In this document: positions 8,151 to 16,970 of the stretch, one piece after another
How positions within the stretch are numbered: position 1 is the stretch's first letter
Layout of the letters: every line of letters begins with the position of its first letter
Assembly (NCBI RefSeq): GCF_000698575.1
Contig: NZ_JFHD01000022.1
Coordinates: 38,143-102,142 of the forward strand
Source of the DNA: Caballeronia zhejiangensis
GTDB lineage: Bacteria > Pseudomonadota > Gammaproteobacteria > Burkholderiales > Burkholderiaceae
Direction: 5' to 3'
DNA: 64,000 nucleotides
Made by a program: the position numbers and the translations under genes
Notes under the pieces: generated by a model
Told to the model about the DNA's origin: nothing
Database searches by the model: none
What the model saw: the letters and a program-made list of their open reading frames with translations, nothing else

Positions 8151-9413
8151 TCAGTCCGGCAGAATCGATTCGCCGGCGAACAGCTGCTTCACTTCCTCAC
8201 GCTCGCGCACGAGCCGCGCGCGTTCCCCATCGACCATGATTTCGGCGGCGCGCGGACGCGTGTTGTAGTTTGAGCTCATCACGAAGCCGTACGCGCCCGC
8301 CGAGCAGATCGCGAGCAGATCGCCGGGCGCGATGGACAGCTCGCGATCGCGTCCGAGCCAGTCGCCGCTTTCGCATACCGGACCGACGACATCGTATGTA
8401 TGCGCTTTCTCGTCGCGCTTCACGACCGGCACGATGCGATGAAACGCCTCGTACATCGCAGGACGCGCGAGGTCGTTCATCGCGGCATCGACGATGGCGA
8501 AGTTCTTTTCCTCGCCCGGCTTCAGGAACTCGACGCGCGTCAGCAGCACGCCCGCGTTGCCGACGAGCGAGCGCCCCGGCTCGAAATACACTTCGCGCTG
8601 ACCGTGGCCGCGCTTCTCGATGTGATCGAGCAGCGTCTTCACGAACACGCCGATATCGGGCGGCGTTTCGTCGTCGTAGGTGATGCCGAGACCGCCGCCG
8701 ACATCGACGTGACGAATGCTCATGCCGTCCGCTTCGATCTGCTCGACGAGTTCGAGCAGCTTGTCGAGCGCGTCGAGATACGGGCTGATTTCGGTGATCT
8801 GCGAGCCGATATGGCAATCGATGCCGACGACATCGAGATTCGGCATGGCATGCGCTTGCGCGTACGTCGCGCGCGCATCGCTGAACGCGACGCCGAACTT
8901 GTTCGACTTGAGGCCGGTGGAGATGTACGGATGCGTTTTTGCATCGACGTCGGGATTCACGCGCAGCGAAACCGGCGCTTTCTTGCCGAGCGACTTCGCG
9001 ACTTCGTTGAGCGCGTGCAACTCGGGAATCGACTCGACGTTGAAGCACTTGACGCCCGCTTCGAGCGCCTCGCGCATTTCGGCCACCGTCTTGCCGACGC
9101 CCGAAAACACCGTGTTCTCCGCCTTGCCGCCGGCCGCGAGCACGCGCGCGAGCTCGCCCGACGACACGATGTCGAAGCCCGCGCCCATGCGCGCGAACAC
9201 GTTGAGCACCGCGAGATTGCTGTTCGCCTTCACCGCGACGTGCACCGTTGCCTTGCGGCCGGCGCAGGCATCGGCGTAAGCGTGATAGGCGCGCGTGAGG
9301 GCATCGCGCGAATAGACGTAGAGCGGCGTGCCGAACTGGTCCGCGAGCGACGCGGCTGAGACGCCTTCGACGTGCAACACGCCGTCGACGTAGTGGAATG
9401 CGGAATCACTCAT
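8151..9413 (-). CDS. lysA: Diaminopimelate decarboxylase
   Basis: This 420-residue PLP enzyme performs the last step of lysine synthesis, the decarboxylation of meso-diaminopimelate. The cofactor lysine is K62 in HVAVKANSN. The glycine-rich phosphate-binding motif (VDVGGGLGITY) and the family motif GPVCESGDWLG near the C-terminal third, containing the active-site cysteine, are visible. The length is normal. It lies 44 bases downstream of lptM on the same strand, a common proteobacterial pairing. Confidence 0.96.
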   Translation of the reverse strand: MSDSAFHYVDGVLHVEGVSAASLADQFGTPLYVYSRDALTRAYHAYADACAGRKATVHVAVKANSNLAVLNVFARMGAGFDIVSSGELARVLAAGGKAENTVFSGVGKTVAEMREALEAGVKCFNVESIPELHALNEVAKSLGKKAPVSLRVNPDVDAKTHPYISTGLKSNKFGVAFSDARATYAQAHAMPNLDVVGIDCHIGSQITEISPYLDALDKLLELVEQIEADGMSIRHVDVGGGLGITYDDETPPDIGVFVKTLLDHIEKRGHGQREVYFEPGRSLVGNAGVLLTRVEFLKPGEEKNFAIVDAAMNDLARPAMYEAFHRIVPVVKRDEKAHTYDVVGPVCESGDWLGRDRELSIAPGDLLAICSAGAYGFVMSSNYNTRPRAAEIMVDGERARLVREREEVKQLFAGESILPD

Positions 9414-9457
9414 GCGTGGAATCGAAAGTGCGCCACGAAGGCGTTAAGGCTCGAGGA

Positions 9458-9739
9458 TCAGTAAGCGGACGACGCGGCTTTCGGCGCCGATGCACCATTG
9501 GGACTGGTTTTGAGATCGGTCTCGGGCGAAAGCGAGAGCGGCTGTCTCGATGCCGTTTCGCTGTCCGCAGCGACGTTCGAAGGCGGCGTATTCTGGAGGT
9601 CGTTGGGACGTTGCGGCAGCGGCGGCACTCTTGGCAGATACAGCGGACCGCGTTGCCCACAACCGCCGAGCGAGAGCGTTGCCGCGGCGCCGATGCTCAA
9701 AGCCGCTACAATCGCGCTCATCTTGAAAACGACTCGCAT
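9458..9739 (-). CDS. lptM: LPS translocon maturation lipoprotein LptM (YifL family)
   Basis: This small lipoprotein of 93 residues has a signal peptide and lipobox LGGC with the lipidated cysteine at C27, followed by the family signature GQRGPLYLP. In E. coli LptM helps the outer-membrane LptDE translocon mature, and that role is assumed here by family. The rest is Pro/Ser/Ala-rich and of low complexity. It precedes lysA, as in many proteobacteria, and its start faces cyaY across about 35 bases. Confidence 0.88.
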   Translation of the reverse strand: MRVVFKMSAIVAALSIGAAATLSLGGCGQRGPLYLPRVPPLPQRPNDLQNTPPSNVAADSETASRQPLSLSPETDLKTSPNGASAPKAASSAY

Positions 9740-9774
9740 GACCGTCCCTATACGTTTAATCGATGGAGTTTAGC

Positions 9775-10092
9775 ATGACAGACCAGGAATACCTGACGCT
9801 GGCGGAGGCCGCGCTGACGGCCATCGAGCGCTCGGTGGACAACGCCGAAGCGGACATCGAATTCGAGCGCAGCGGCAATGTGCTCACGCTGGAATTCGAG
9901 AATCGCACGAAGGTGATCGTCAACTTGCAGCCGCCGAAGCACGAAATCTGGCTCGCGGCGAAGGCGGGCGGATTCCACTACAAATACGTCGACGGCGCCT
10001 GGCGCGACACGCGCGACAACAGCGAATTCTTCGCGACGCTGAGCAAATATTCGAGCGAGCAGGCCGGCGAGCCGATCCGCTTCAAGGCATAA
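9775..10092 (+). CDS. cyaY: Iron-sulfur cluster assembly protein CyaY (bacterial frataxin)
   Basis: This 105-residue frataxin-fold protein modulates iron-sulfur cluster assembly through IscS/IscU. It has the acidic first helix region (DNAEADIEFE) and the core segment LTLEFENRTKVIVNLQPP followed by HEIWLAAKAGG. The start ATG 9775 was chosen over 9763 because GGAG at 9765-9768 fits as its ribosome-binding site. The gene is transcribed away from lptM and towards mrcA. Confidence 0.93.
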   Translation: MTDQEYLTLAEAALTAIERSVDNAEADIEFERSGNVLTLEFENRTKVIVNLQPPKHEIWLAAKAGGFHYKYVDGAWRDTRDNSEFFATLSKYSSEQAGEPIRFKA

Positions 10093-10102
10093 ATCGAGGC
10101 GT

Positions 10103-10141
10103 AAAAAAAACGAGCGGCCTTTCGGTCCGCTCGCTTTGCTT
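10103..10141. terminator. Intrinsic terminator between cyaY and mrcA
   Basis: CGAGCGG(CC) pairs with (GG)TCCGCTCG across a TTTC loop. An A run precedes it and TTTGCTTTG follows it. It is well placed to serve both converging genes. Confidence 0.7.
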
Positions 10142-10154
10142 TGCAGGGGCCGGG

Positions 10155-12563
10155 TTACTGCCCCTTGAACAGATTCATGATGTCCTGCTTTTCCTGCTCG
10201 CCAACCTCGGGCGCGGGCGCAGTCACGCCTGACACGCCTTCCTGCGGCGGCGCCTGGCTCACACCGATCGTTGCGACGAAGCCGCGGCCCGGCGTCATGT
10301 CGTCGTAGTACAGCTCGTTGCCGAGCGACGTGATATCGGGCGGCATCATCGGCTTGTACTCGGGCACGCCCTTCAGCGCGCGGCCCATGTAATCCATCCA
10401 CACCGGCAGCGCAAGACCGCCGCCCGTTTCCTTGTCGCCGAGGCTGCGCGGATTGTCATAGCCGATCCACGCGATCGCCACGAGCGTGCGCTGATAACCG
10501 GCGAACCACGCATCGCGCGAATCGTTCGTCGTGCCCGTCTTGCCGGCCAGATCGCCGCGCTTCAGTTGATTCGTCTTCGCGCCCGTGCCGTGCTGCGCGA
10601 CGCTCTGCAACAGGCTGTTCATCACGAAAGCGTTGCGCGGCGTGATCGCGAGCGGCGCGCTTTGCTGCGCGACGAGCGGCTGCGGATGCGACACGACGCG
10701 CCCGTACGGATCGGTGATATCGGCGATCAGATACGGATTCACACGATATCCACCGTTCGCGAACACCGCGTAACCGGCTGCCATTTGCAGCGGTGTGACG
10801 AGGCCGGCGCCGAGCGCCATCGGCAGATAAGCGGGATGACGGTCCGCATCGAAGCCGAAGCGCGTGATGTACTGCTGCGCGTACTTCGTGCCGATATGAC
10901 TCAGGATGCGGATCGACACCATGTTCTTCGAGCGCTGCAACGCGGAGCGCATGGTCATCGGGCCGTCGAAGCCGCCGCCGTAGTTCTTCGGCTCCCACGC
11001 CTGGCCGCCCGTCTCGGCGGCGCTGAAGAAAAGCGGTCCGTCGTTGATGATCGTCGCGGGCGAGAGACCCTTTTCGAGCGATGCCGAATAGATGAACGGC
11101 TTGAAGCTCGATCCCGGCTGGCGCCATGCCTGCGTGACGTGATTGAACTTGTTCTTGTTGAAGTCGAAGCCGCCGACGAGCGCACGGATCGCGCCGTCCT
11201 GCGGCACCATCGACACGAGCGCGCCTTCGACTTGCGGCAATTGCGTGATGATCCAGTCGCCGTCGTCGTCCTTCATGAGACGCACGATCGCGCCCGGACG
11301 AATGCGCGAGTTCGGCTGCGCGCGCGACGAGAGCGCGAACTGCACGAAACGCAGATCGTTGCCGCTGATGGTTGCCGTGTTGCCGTCGATGAAGCTCGCC
11401 TTCACTTCCTTCGGACTCGCCGACGTCACGACCGCCGCGACGATCTCGCCGTTGTCGGGATGCTCGGCGAGCGCATCGTCGATGGCCTGCTCGCGGTCAT
11501 CCGCGTTCGCCGGCAGATCGATGTAACCTTCCGGCCCGCGATAGCCGTGCCGGTGCTCGTAATCCATCAGGCCCTTGCGCACCGCGCGATACGCGGCGTC
11601 CTGGTCGGCGGAATCGATCGTCGTCACGACATTCAGGCCGCGCGTGTACGCTTCTTCGCGGTATTGCGCGTACAGCATCTGACGCACCATTTCCGCGACG
11701 TACTCGGCGTGCACACTGAATTCGCGGCCCTGTCCCTTCACGACGAGCGGCTGCTGCACGGCCTGCTCGTACTCAGCCTGCGTGATGAAGTTCAGCTCCC
11801 GCATGCGTTGCAGGATGTACTCCTGCCGCACCTTCGCGCGCTTCGGATTGACGACCGGGTTGTACGCCGAGGGCGCTTTCGGCAGACCCGCGAGCATCGC
11901 CGCCTCGGCGAGCGAGACGTCCTTCAGATCCTTGCCGAAATAGACCCGCGCCGCGCTCGCGAAACCATACGCGCGCTGCCCGAGATAGATCTGATTCATA
12001 TAGACCTCCAGAATCTGATCCTTCGTCAACGCGCGCTCGATCTTGTACGCGAGCAGCATTTCATAAATCTTGCGCGTGTAGGTCTTCTCGCTCGACAGGA
12101 AGAAATTGCGCGCGACCTGCATCGTGATCGTGCTCGCGCCTTGCGACGCGTGGCCGTTGGTCAGGGCGACCGAGCCCGCGCGCAGAATGCCGGTGAGATC
12201 GACGCCGCCGTGATCGTAAAAGCGCGCGTCTTCGATGGCGAGCACGGCTTTTTTCAGATGATCGGGCACGTCCTGAATGCGCACGACACTGCGGCGCTCT
12301 TCGCCGAATTCGCCGATCAGAACGTGATCGGCCGTGTAGATGCGCAGCGGCACCTTCGGCTTGTAATCGGTGAGCGCTTCGAGCGACGGCAGGTTCGGCA
12401 TCGCAACGACGAGCGCGTAGCCGAGCACCAGACCCGCGCAGACGACGAGCGCGAAAACGCTGACGAAAAATCCGAGCATGAGCCTCCCCCACCATGGGCG
12501 TTTGGCTTTTTTCGGCTTCTCGGGCGGCGTGGACGGCGGGTTGGACGGGGAAGAGGATTGCAT
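10155..12563 (-). CDS. mrcA: Penicillin-binding protein 1A (bifunctional peptidoglycan synthase)
   Basis: This 802-residue class A PBP polymerises and cross-links peptidoglycan in the periplasm. It has a basic, Pro-rich cytoplasmic tail and one transmembrane helix (about residues 29-53). The glycosyltransferase motifs are EDARFYDHGG (111-120) and QGASTITMQ (141-149). An OB-like insert follows, then the transpeptidase with SSFK (S485), SKN and KTGTT. The start at 12563 (MQSSSPS) gives the family length. The open frame extends to 12869 but only into unlike sequence. It is divergent from pilM, as in many proteobacteria. Confidence 0.95.
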   Translation of the reverse strand: MQSSSPSNPPSTPPEKPKKAKRPWWGRLMLGFFVSVFALVVCAGLVLGYALVVAMPNLPSLEALTDYKPKVPLRIYTADHVLIGEFGEERRSVVRIQDVPDHLKKAVLAIEDARFYDHGGVDLTGILRAGSVALTNGHASQGASTITMQVARNFFLSSEKTYTRKIYEMLLAYKIERALTKDQILEVYMNQIYLGQRAYGFASAARVYFGKDLKDVSLAEAAMLAGLPKAPSAYNPVVNPKRAKVRQEYILQRMRELNFITQAEYEQAVQQPLVVKGQGREFSVHAEYVAEMVRQMLYAQYREEAYTRGLNVVTTIDSADQDAAYRAVRKGLMDYEHRHGYRGPEGYIDLPANADDREQAIDDALAEHPDNGEIVAAVVTSASPKEVKASFIDGNTATISGNDLRFVQFALSSRAQPNSRIRPGAIVRLMKDDDGDWIITQLPQVEGALVSMVPQDGAIRALVGGFDFNKNKFNHVTQAWRQPGSSFKPFIYSASLEKGLSPATIINDGPLFFSAAETGGQAWEPKNYGGGFDGPMTMRSALQRSKNMVSIRILSHIGTKYAQQYITRFGFDADRHPAYLPMALGAGLVTPLQMAAGYAVFANGGYRVNPYLIADITDPYGRVVSHPQPLVAQQSAPLAITPRNAFVMNSLLQSVAQHGTGAKTNQLKRGDLAGKTGTTNDSRDAWFAGYQRTLVAIAWIGYDNPRSLGDKETGGGLALPVWMDYMGRALKGVPEYKPMMPPDITSLGNELYYDDMTPGRGFVATIGVSQAPPQEGVSGVTAPAPEVGEQEKQDIMNLFKGQ

Positions 12564-12587
12564 AGCACCACCAAAAACAGTCACGCG

Positions 12588-12593
12588 ATTATA
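12588..12593 (-). promoter_or_regulatory. Probable -10 box of mrcA
   Basis: The minus strand reads TATAAT here, 25 bases upstream of the mrcA start codon. The -35 region (GAAAAG or AGAAAA at 17-18 bp) is weak. The implied leader is short. Confidence 0.4.
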
Positions 12594-12620
12594 GCTGCCC
12601 GGGTTTCGGACTTTTCTTGA

Positions 12621-12650
12621 CGCACACGGCGCACGCTGCCGCCGTGTGCG
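12621..12650. repeat. Perfect 11-bp inverted repeat in the mrcA-pilM divergent spacer
   Basis: CGCACACGGCG (12621-12631) and CGCCGTGTGCG (12640-12650) are perfect complements around an 8-nt spacer. There is no T run on either side, so it is not an intrinsic terminator. Its position between divergent genes suits an operator or an RNA hairpin in the pilM leader. Confidence 0.6.
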
Positions 12651-12825
12651 CCTGCACACGCGTCTGCCGTTGTCTTCAAGATACGCGCGATCCTGCGCGG
12701 AAGCATCCCTCCGACGCGAGCGTTGGCCATTCGGCCGAGTGTTCGCCGCGATCGGCGCTCGCGACAATTCTTCCGACATCAAGCGCCCGAACGGTTCGGT
12801 GCGCGATCGAATGGAAGGAGCGGTC

Positions 12826-13827
12826 ATGAGCAAGGAAAACATGCTGCGCGGCACGATGCTGACGGTCACGCGGCGCTACGCGGCGGGCATCGACGTGAGC
12901 GAGGACGCGGTGCGCCTCGCCATCGTGAGCAGGCGGTTGAGGGCGAATGCGGCGGTGTGTGTCGAGCATCTGGAGTCGGTGGCGCTGCCGTCGGGTGCGG
13001 TGGTCGGCGGCGATTTCGTCGATCGCGCGCCTATCGTCGCGGCGTTGCGCGAGGCGTTCGGGCGGCTGCCGGAAAGCGGCGCTTGGCGTGCGCTGCGTTG
13101 CGCGATGGGCTTGCCGTCGTCGGCGACGCTTACGACGCAAGTTCCGCTCGCCCGACTCATCGACACCCACGAGCAGCTCGCAGCCCCGATCGGCGGCGAT
13201 CCGCGCGGCTTGCTCGAGCCGGCCGTACTCGCCGAAGCCGAGCGCGCGGCGGGCATCGAACGCGGCGCGCTGGCAGTCGACTGGTCCGTGCAGACGCGGG
13301 AAGACGGCGACGCGCTGGTCGCGATAGCGGCGACGGCGCGGCGACGCGTCGAGGCGCGAGTCGAGACCGCGGCGGAGGCGGGCATCGCGCTATCGGCCAT
13401 CGACAGCGAGCCGGCCGCCGCATTGCGCGCGATGCGCCATGCAGGTTCCGTCGAACTGGACGCCGACGCGCGCTATCTCGTCTGCTGGCTGGAAAGCAGC
13501 GGCTTGCACGGCTGGCTCGTCGGCTCGCGCGGCGTCGAAAACGAAGTCCGGTATCCCGCGCCCGAGCATCGGAGCATTTCGGACGCGTTGCACGAACTCG
13601 CTGGCGAACACGCGCCGCTCGATTGCATCTACGTCGGCGGGCAGATCGAGTTGATGGCGCACGCGGGCCTTCCGCTTCCCGTGCTCGGCAAGACTTTCGG
13701 CTGCGCGGCATTGCCGTTCGAAGCCGCGCCTTATTGCAACGGGGTGGCCGAGATTCAGACGGTGCACAAGCATTCGCCGCGTTTCGCGGTTGCGGTAGGC
13801 CTGGCGTTGCGCGAGGTGATGCAATGA
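12826..13827 (+). CDS. pilM: Type IV pilus assembly protein PilM-like
   Basis: This 333-residue actin-like cytoplasmic protein of the pilus alignment complex would contact the PilN N-terminus. The family's ATPase-fold start is visible (YAAGIDVSEDAVRLAIV), and the frame ends next to pilN. The start at 12826 is fixed by GGAAGGAG at 12813-12820. It lacks close similarity to classical PilM except by fold motifs and operon place, so the exact subtype (PilM versus the HofM type of DNA-uptake pili) is uncertain. Its stop overlaps the pilN start. Confidence 0.82.
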   Translation: MSKENMLRGTMLTVTRRYAAGIDVSEDAVRLAIVSRRLRANAAVCVEHLESVALPSGAVVGGDFVDRAPIVAALREAFGRLPESGAWRALRCAMGLPSSATLTTQVPLARLIDTHEQLAAPIGGDPRGLLEPAVLAEAERAAGIERGALAVDWSVQTREDGDALVAIAATARRRVEARVETAAEAGIALSAIDSEPAAALRAMRHAGSVELDADARYLVCWLESSGLHGWLVGSRGVENEVRYPAPEHRSISDALHELAGEHAPLDCIYVGGQIELMAHAGLPLPVLGKTFGCAALPFEAAPYCNGVAEIQTVHKHSPRFAVAVGLALREVMQ

Positions 13828-14504
13828 ACGCTGCCATGCTCGACGGATTCAATCTGTTGCCTTATCGCGCGCGAAAGCGACGCGAGCTACGGCGGCAGCG
13901 GCTCGCGCTGATCGGCGCGGTGACGCTCGCGGGCTGCGCGGCCGTTGGCGCCGTCGCTGGCCGCGACTTGTTCGAGCGCGCGCGACTGGATGAACGGCGT
14001 GTCGCGCTGGAGACGTCGCTGCGTGCTTCGAGCGCGCAGATCGACGAACACGCACGGCTCGTGCGCGCAGAAAGCGAACGGCGGCGCGCGCGTGAGGCCG
14101 CGCAGCCGTTGGCGTTGCCGCGCGAGCGTTTCCTCGCGCTGCTCGAAGCGCTCGCCGACTCGCCTCTTCAACGCGGCGTCGCGCTTCAACGCGTGTCGCA
14201 GCGAACGAATGAGGTCGAGCTGGCGGCGCTCGCACCCGATTCGCAGGCAGCGTCGCAATGGCTCAAGCGGCTGGAGCGCCTGCGCGGCGTGCAGGCGGTG
14301 GAAGTGATCGAAATGAAACGGCGCGCGAACGGAATTCCGTCGACGCAGCCTGCCAGGCGCGCTGCATCGACGGCCTCCGACGAGCACGCCGCGCGATTCG
14401 AGTTCGTCGCGCTGGTGCGCTATGCGCCGGATCATTCGCGCGATGAAACGGCGTCGCGTCAGGCACGTCCGGTTTTGGCGGCAACGCAGGGGGAACGCCC
14501 ATGA
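13824..14504 (+). CDS. pilN: Type IV pilus assembly protein PilN-like
   Basis: This 226-residue bitopic membrane protein has the short conserved N-terminal motif FNLLPYR (residues 9-15), which docks in PilM. One transmembrane helix (about 28-46) follows, then a coiled-coil-like segment rich in Arg/Glu/Ala and a small periplasmic domain. The start overlaps the pilM stop by four bases (ATGA), and its own stop overlaps the next start, so expression is translationally coupled. Confidence 0.85.
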   Translation: MNAAMLDGFNLLPYRARKRRELRRQRLALIGAVTLAGCAAVGAVAGRDLFERARLDERRVALETSLRASSAQIDEHARLVRAESERRRAREAAQPLALPRERFLALLEALADSPLQRGVALQRVSQRTNEVELAALAPDSQAASQWLKRLERLRGVQAVEVIEMKRRANGIPSTQPARRAASTASDEHAARFEFVALVRYAPDHSRDETASRQARPVLAATQGERP

Positions 14505-15346
14505 GCACGATTCCGATGGACATCGCCATGAAGACGCGCTCGCGCGGCGCGCTCTCCATCCTGCAACCGCTCGACGACTGGTCGAGGCGACGGACCGCGT
14601 GTGTCGCGCTCGCGTTGAGTGTCGTCGTGTTTGCGTTCGGCCTGCGCGCGTGGCGCATGTCGGACGCGAGCCGGCTCGATGAAAGCCGCGTCGCGTTGGC
14701 CGCGGCACAAGCGAAGGCGCAGGACGCGGCGCGCATTGCCGACGAACTGTCCGGCTTGCGAGCGCGCGCGTCGTCGGGGCGCCTCGATCCGGAGCACTGG
14801 AGCGCCGCCGACGCGTTGCGCGCGGTCGCGGATCTGGCCGCCCAGAGCGGCGTGCGCGTCGCGGACATCGAGCCTGTCGCCGTCAAAGGCGGGGCGCCGA
14901 AGCAGCGAGAGCCGTTTCCTGAGCGCGCGCTCAAGCTGCGCGCGGACGGCAGCTTCGCGGAGCTACGGCGCTTTCTCGATGCGCTCGCCGGCCTGCCGCG
15001 ACTCGTCGTTCCCGAGAACGTGCAGATCAAGCGGCAGGCGAACGCGCTCGCCATCGAAGCGACATTGCGCATCTTCGAAACGTTGCCGGCGGTCGCGCCC
15101 GCCGCAGTGTCGCGCGCCAACGCGTTCGTCATCGATCCGTTCGGCAGCGCGGACGCCGCCGCGCAGGGAAGCGACATGCTGCTGGTGGGCACGTTCGTCG
15201 CACGGGTCGCGCGATGGCGCTTTTGCAAAGCGGCCGCGACGTCGACAGCTTCGCGCCGGGGCAGAAAATCGGCGACGAACGGCTCGGGCGCGTCGTGCCG
15301 CGCGCAATCGAACTCGCCCGAGAAGACGGCATGTCGCGCAAGCTGA
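14501..15346 (+). CDS. pilO: PilO-like protein fused to the start of a PilP-like domain; C-terminus frameshifted
   Basis: The frame gives 281 residues. It has a cytoplasmic tail, a transmembrane helix near residues 31-48, a coiled coil and a ferredoxin-like domain typical of PilO to about residue 200. After this comes FVIDPFGSAD, resembling the DPF motif of PilP. From about residue 235 (nucleotide 15203) the sequence becomes Arg/Ser/Thr-rich and unlike any domain. The natural continuation lies in another frame, ending at 15369 and overlapping the next start codon. The last ~47 residues as read are therefore probably not authentic. No lipoprotein signal for a separate PilP is seen. Confidence 0.75.
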   Translation: MSTIPMDIAMKTRSRGALSILQPLDDWSRRRTACVALALSVVVFAFGLRAWRMSDASRLDESRVALAAAQAKAQDAARIADELSGLRARASSGRLDPEHWSAADALRAVADLAAQSGVRVADIEPVAVKGGAPKQREPFPERALKLRADGSFAELRRFLDALAGLPRLVVPENVQIKRQANALAIEATLRIFETLPAVAPAAVSRANAFVIDPFGSADAAAQGSDMLLVGTFVARVARWRFCKAAATSTASRRGRKSATNGSGASCRAQSNSPEKTACRAS

Positions 15347-15369
15347 CTTTCGCGGAGGATCGCACGTGA
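15205..15369 (+). pseudogene. Out-of-frame C-terminal PilP-like segment
   Basis: In the frame that is displaced relative to pilO, the codons from GGT 15205 to TGA 15367-15369 encode a coherent PilP-like tail (MALLQSGRDVDSFAPGQK, then LGRVVPRAIELAREDG). The bases before 15205 in this frame translate to Arg-rich noise, so the segment has no credible start of its own. Its stop overlaps the secretin GTG start (GTGA), the same coupling seen throughout this operon. This supports it as the real end of the upstream gene, separated by a one-base deletion or a sequencing error near 15203. Confidence 0.7.
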
Positions 15370-16877
15370 GCCGGTTCGCGAAGCTTTCAGGCAGATTCAT
15401 CGGAATGGCGGCTGCGCTGTCGATGTCTGCGCACACGGCGTTTGCCGCCGATAGCGCCGATGCGATCGTCCCGCCGCTTCCGCCGCTGCCCGCATCGTTC
15501 GACGCGCAGGCTGTCGACCCGCCTATCGTCGCGACGTCCGACGCGCAGCCCGCGAAGCCCGCGGCGGAGCAGGCGGAAACGGAGAAGACAGAAACGGCAG
15601 AGGCGCTGGAAGGCCCGCCCGTGCCTTTGCCGAAACTCGAGCGTCTGAGCGACGCATCGCAGAGCGACGACGACGGCAAGCCGATCACGCTCGATCTGAA
15701 AAACGCCGACTTGAGCGCCGCGCTGCACGCATTCGCGCGCTTCACCGGCCTGAACATCGTCGCGAGCGAAAAGGTGCGCGGACAAGTGTCGATGAATCTC
15801 GTCGCCGTGCCGTGGCGGCGCGCGTTCGACACGTTCCTCGAAGTCCACGGACTCGCGATGGAGCGGCACGGCAATGTCATTTGGGTCGCGCCGCTCGCGG
15901 AACTGGCGGCGCGCGAGAAGCTGCGGTTCGAGGCCCACGCGCGCGCCGCGGACCTCGAACCGCTCGCGAGCCGTACGTTCGTGCTGCGCTATTCGCGCGC
16001 GGAAGAGCTGCGCAAGATGCTGTCCGGCTCGGGCAGCCAGCGCGTGCTGTCGAAGCGCGGTTCCGCCATCTCCGATGCCCGCACGAATCTGCTCTTCATC
16101 ACCGATCTCGACGCTCGCGTGCGGCAGATCGCCGAACTCGTCGCGCTGATCGACAAGCCGACGCCGCAGGTGATGATCGAGGCGAAGATCGTCGAGGGCG
16201 AGGCGGGACTGTCGCGCAATCTCGGCGTCAAGCTGGGCATCGCGGCGCAGAACGATCCGGCGACCGGGTTCGCGGGCGGCGCGGACGGTGTGGTATACGA
16301 TTTGTCGGCGGGGCCGATCAACGGTTTCGACGCGGCGACGGCCGGGCTCACGTTGTTCGTCGCGCAGGCCACCCGGCTGCTCAACGTGCAACTGAGCGCG
16401 CTGGAGGCGCAAGGGCGCGGACAAATCGTTTCGCGGCCGCGCGTCGTGACGGCGGACCGCGTGAAGTCGATCGTCGAGCAGGGCATGGAAGTGCCGTATC
16501 AGGCGAAGGTTGGCAATGGCATGTCGGGCGTGCAGTTTCGGCGCGCAACGCTCAAACTGGAGGTTGAGCCGCAGATCACGCCGCATGGCCACGTCATTCT
16601 CGATCTCGACATCACGAAAGACAGTGTCGGCGAGCAGACGGCGAACGGGCCGGCAATCCATACCAAGCATATCCAGACGCGCGTGGAAGTGGAAAACGGC
16701 GGCACCGTGGCGATCGGCGGCATTTATTCCGATGACGAACACGAAGACACGACCGGCGTGCCGGGACTGTCGAAATTGCCGCTGATCGGCTGGCTGTTTC
16801 GCAACGACGCGCGGCGCAGCTCGAAGAGCGAGCTCGTCATTTTGATTACGCCGCATGTGATCGCGTCGAGCGGCTAG
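15366..16877 (+). CDS. pilQ: Type IV pilus secretin, PilQ/HofQ-like
   Basis: This 503-residue outer-membrane secretin is shorter than classical PilQ because it lacks the N-terminal AMIN repeats. It has a signal peptide ending at AFAAD and a Pro-rich linker. The secretin/TonB short N-terminal domain (ITLDLKNADLSAALHAFA) and an N1-type domain follow, then the C-terminal secretin domain with the signature VPGLSKLPLIGWLFRND and ELVILITPHVI at the end. The GTG start at 15366 overlaps the preceding TGA. The short form resembles HofQ-type secretins used in DNA uptake. Confidence 0.88.
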   Translation: MSRFAKLSGRFIGMAAALSMSAHTAFAADSADAIVPPLPPLPASFDAQAVDPPIVATSDAQPAKPAAEQAETEKTETAEALEGPPVPLPKLERLSDASQSDDDGKPITLDLKNADLSAALHAFARFTGLNIVASEKVRGQVSMNLVAVPWRRAFDTFLEVHGLAMERHGNVIWVAPLAELAAREKLRFEAHARAADLEPLASRTFVLRYSRAEELRKMLSGSGSQRVLSKRGSAISDARTNLLFITDLDARVRQIAELVALIDKPTPQVMIEAKIVEGEAGLSRNLGVKLGIAAQNDPATGFAGGADGVVYDLSAGPINGFDAATAGLTLFVAQATRLLNVQLSALEAQGRGQIVSRPRVVTADRVKSIVEQGMEVPYQAKVGNGMSGVQFRRATLKLEVEPQITPHGHVILDLDITKDSVGEQTANGPAIHTKHIQTRVEVENGGTVAIGGIYSDDEHEDTTGVPGLSKLPLIGWLFRNDARRSSKSELVILITPHVIASSG

Positions 16878-16970
16878 GCCCGTCACGAGGGCCGCGAAAC
16901 TCGACAAAGCGGGCGGTTTGCCCTTAAGCTGCCGCACGAACAAATTGCATCGAACTAGAAGGAAACCGAG

